Positions 62,701 to 64,000 of a DNA stretch of 64,000 nt are shown piece by piece. Origin of the DNA: Penelope pileata (lineage: Eukaryota > Chordata > Aves > Galliformes > Cracidae); NCBI GenBank assembly GCA_013396635.1, contig WBMW01000423.1:654059-718058 (forward strand), written 5' to 3'. Below the pieces are notes generated by a model. The model was not told the origin of the DNA and ran no database searches. It was given only the letters and a program-made list of their open reading frames with translations. How positions within the stretch are numbered: the first letter of the stretch is position 1; every line of letters begins with the position of its first letter. Made by a program: the position numbers and the translations under genes.

Positions 62701-64000
62701 AGAGTTGTTGCTTTTAATTTAGGAACTAACAGGCCTCAGACATAACAGTTCCTTGAAATTTCCGCTCAAAAATGCCAACAGGGAAAAAACAGAATACAAA
62801 AAAACACAGTGCAAAAAAGTAATGAAACACAGGAATAAATTAGTCTTACATCTGCATGCTTTTTCTCTAATCAATTCAATAAAGAGCAAGTAAGGATGAA
62901 GTGAAAACAGAGCCTTAGAAAACATTTTTAAAGGCTAGCACTTCCATGTAGACGCTAACACAATTAGGAAGAACGTAACAGCCAGTTGAAGATCAACTCA
63001 AATACTATCGTTGTCTTTTACATTCTCCATCACAAACAATGGATGCATGAAATGTATACAATATGTTTATAAACTTGTATTTAATTTGGACACATTAGCC
63101 TACTCTCTGCTGCTTCTAAATACAGTTCCCGCTGCTTGAAAAACATAGTATTAAAACAAACAGAAAACCCACGAAACTATCAACAACAAAACATTCCCTA
63201 TAGAGTGAATTATATCTAAACATAAGCTTAATATGATTCCTCTATTACAACTCAAATATTTAGAATATATTGTATATAACAATGTACCCAAACCAAGAGA
63301 AGTGATCACCCTAAAAATGAGCGATACTGATTTCCAGCTAGAGAAAATGAATCTCTGACTGCTGGAAATCATATCAAAAGTACCATAGGCTCATAACACA
63401 AAGTTTCTAATAACTTCTTCAAGAAACACTAAACTAGCAGATACACAGAAAAAAAAAGCTATTAAGCCTGCAACAACCAAATTGCATGTTAGAAAAAGTT
63501 TGATTAGACAGCAGGATTAGCAGTAGCACTCACCATAAGACAAAGTTAGAAGCATGGAATCACCTGAAACAAATGCTGTCTTTGCCTTTAGAAAATTGGC
63601 TGCAAGGCTCCTCAACAACAAGCCCAGTAGCCACTCCCAACTCAGAGCATACTACTCACCAAAGCACTAGTTACCAGATTGCCAACATCTGATTCAAACC
63701 ACAGGTGCAGCCACTTGCCCATTACAGCACTTCTGGGCAAGACAAAGTGAAAATCAGTACAGGAGAGCCATAATGTAACAGGTTCTCATCACTGAACCAA
63801 AGATATTTTTTCTTCTTTCTTTTCCCCCCTCCTCTCCTACCACACAGCCTCTGAAGAATAATGAATTCACCTTTCACATAACTGTACCCGTATGTAATTT
63901 TTTTTTACTTCCATTACCGTACAACAGAAGTTGATTATGCAAACATTTATGATATTTTTTCTAGCTCTATCTAGCCCTTATTTTCAAATTGTAACTAAGA
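59712..64000. other. Unique AT-rich noncoding DNA
   Basis: No host gene or transposon recognised. There is an A run at 61753-61768. A 115-codon minus-strand frame (59785-60132) and a 70-codon plus-strand frame (59965-60177) overlap each other, and neither shows a known domain. The sequence at 60700-60960 has a composition seen in conserved noncoding elements, but this cannot be tested here. Confidence 0.55.
61753..61768 (+). repeat. A homopolymer, 16 bases
   Basis: An uninterrupted run of 16 A with no recognisable retroelement upstream. Confidence 0.9.

Noticed and set aside
1..64000. tRNA, rRNA, CRISPR arrays, operons, integrons or bacterial mobile islands
   Set aside because: No cloverleaf, no regularly spaced direct repeats and no dense coding were seen. 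The sequence is animal nuclear DNA.

Overview
This window is vertebrate nuclear DNA, AT-rich and sparse in genes, and almost certainly from a bird. Two repeat families drive that call. Copies of the CR1 non-LTR retrotransposon occur from end to end, several keeping the CR1 3' tail built on ATTCTGTG/ATTCTATG. Two copies belong to a mariner family that I recognise from chicken (Galluhop/Mariner1_GG type), which points to a galliform (chicken, turkey, quail or a relative). A short fragment at 3.7 kb also resembles the start of an avian ERVL-type LTR. All family names are from memory; no search was run.

Layout. 1-7.1 kb: unique AT-rich DNA with one LTR fragment (3727-3836). 7.1-13.3 kb: a CR1 3' end, a reversed CR1 3' end, an old CR1 with the end of its reverse-transcriptase ORF, and a roughly 110 bp mariner remnant. 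13.3-32.3 kb: mostly unique, with one reversed CR1 end, simple repeats, and stretches that read like conserved noncoding DNA. 32.36-32.88 kb: an internally deleted mariner with both terminal inverted repeats. 37.8-39.4 kb: the best-preserved CR1 and an older CR1 fragment. 45.9-46.4 kb: an old CR1 reverse-transcriptase core. 53.2 kb: a CR1 3' end. 58.15 kb: an assembly gap. 58.8 and 59.65 kb: two small CR1 3' ends. The rest is unique sequence.

I found no convincing protein-coding host gene, no tRNA or rRNA, no CRISPR array and no operon-like structure. The longest open frames (up to about 150 codons) have no recognisable domain. The window is therefore best read as intron or intergenic DNA. 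A few splice-like arrangements deserve checking against RNA data: a possible zero-length (recursive) splice site at 56277/56278, a possible minus-strand exon at 31251-31479, and possible plus-strand exons at 34574-34697 and 26015-26135. I saw no evidence of a new multi-gene biological system.
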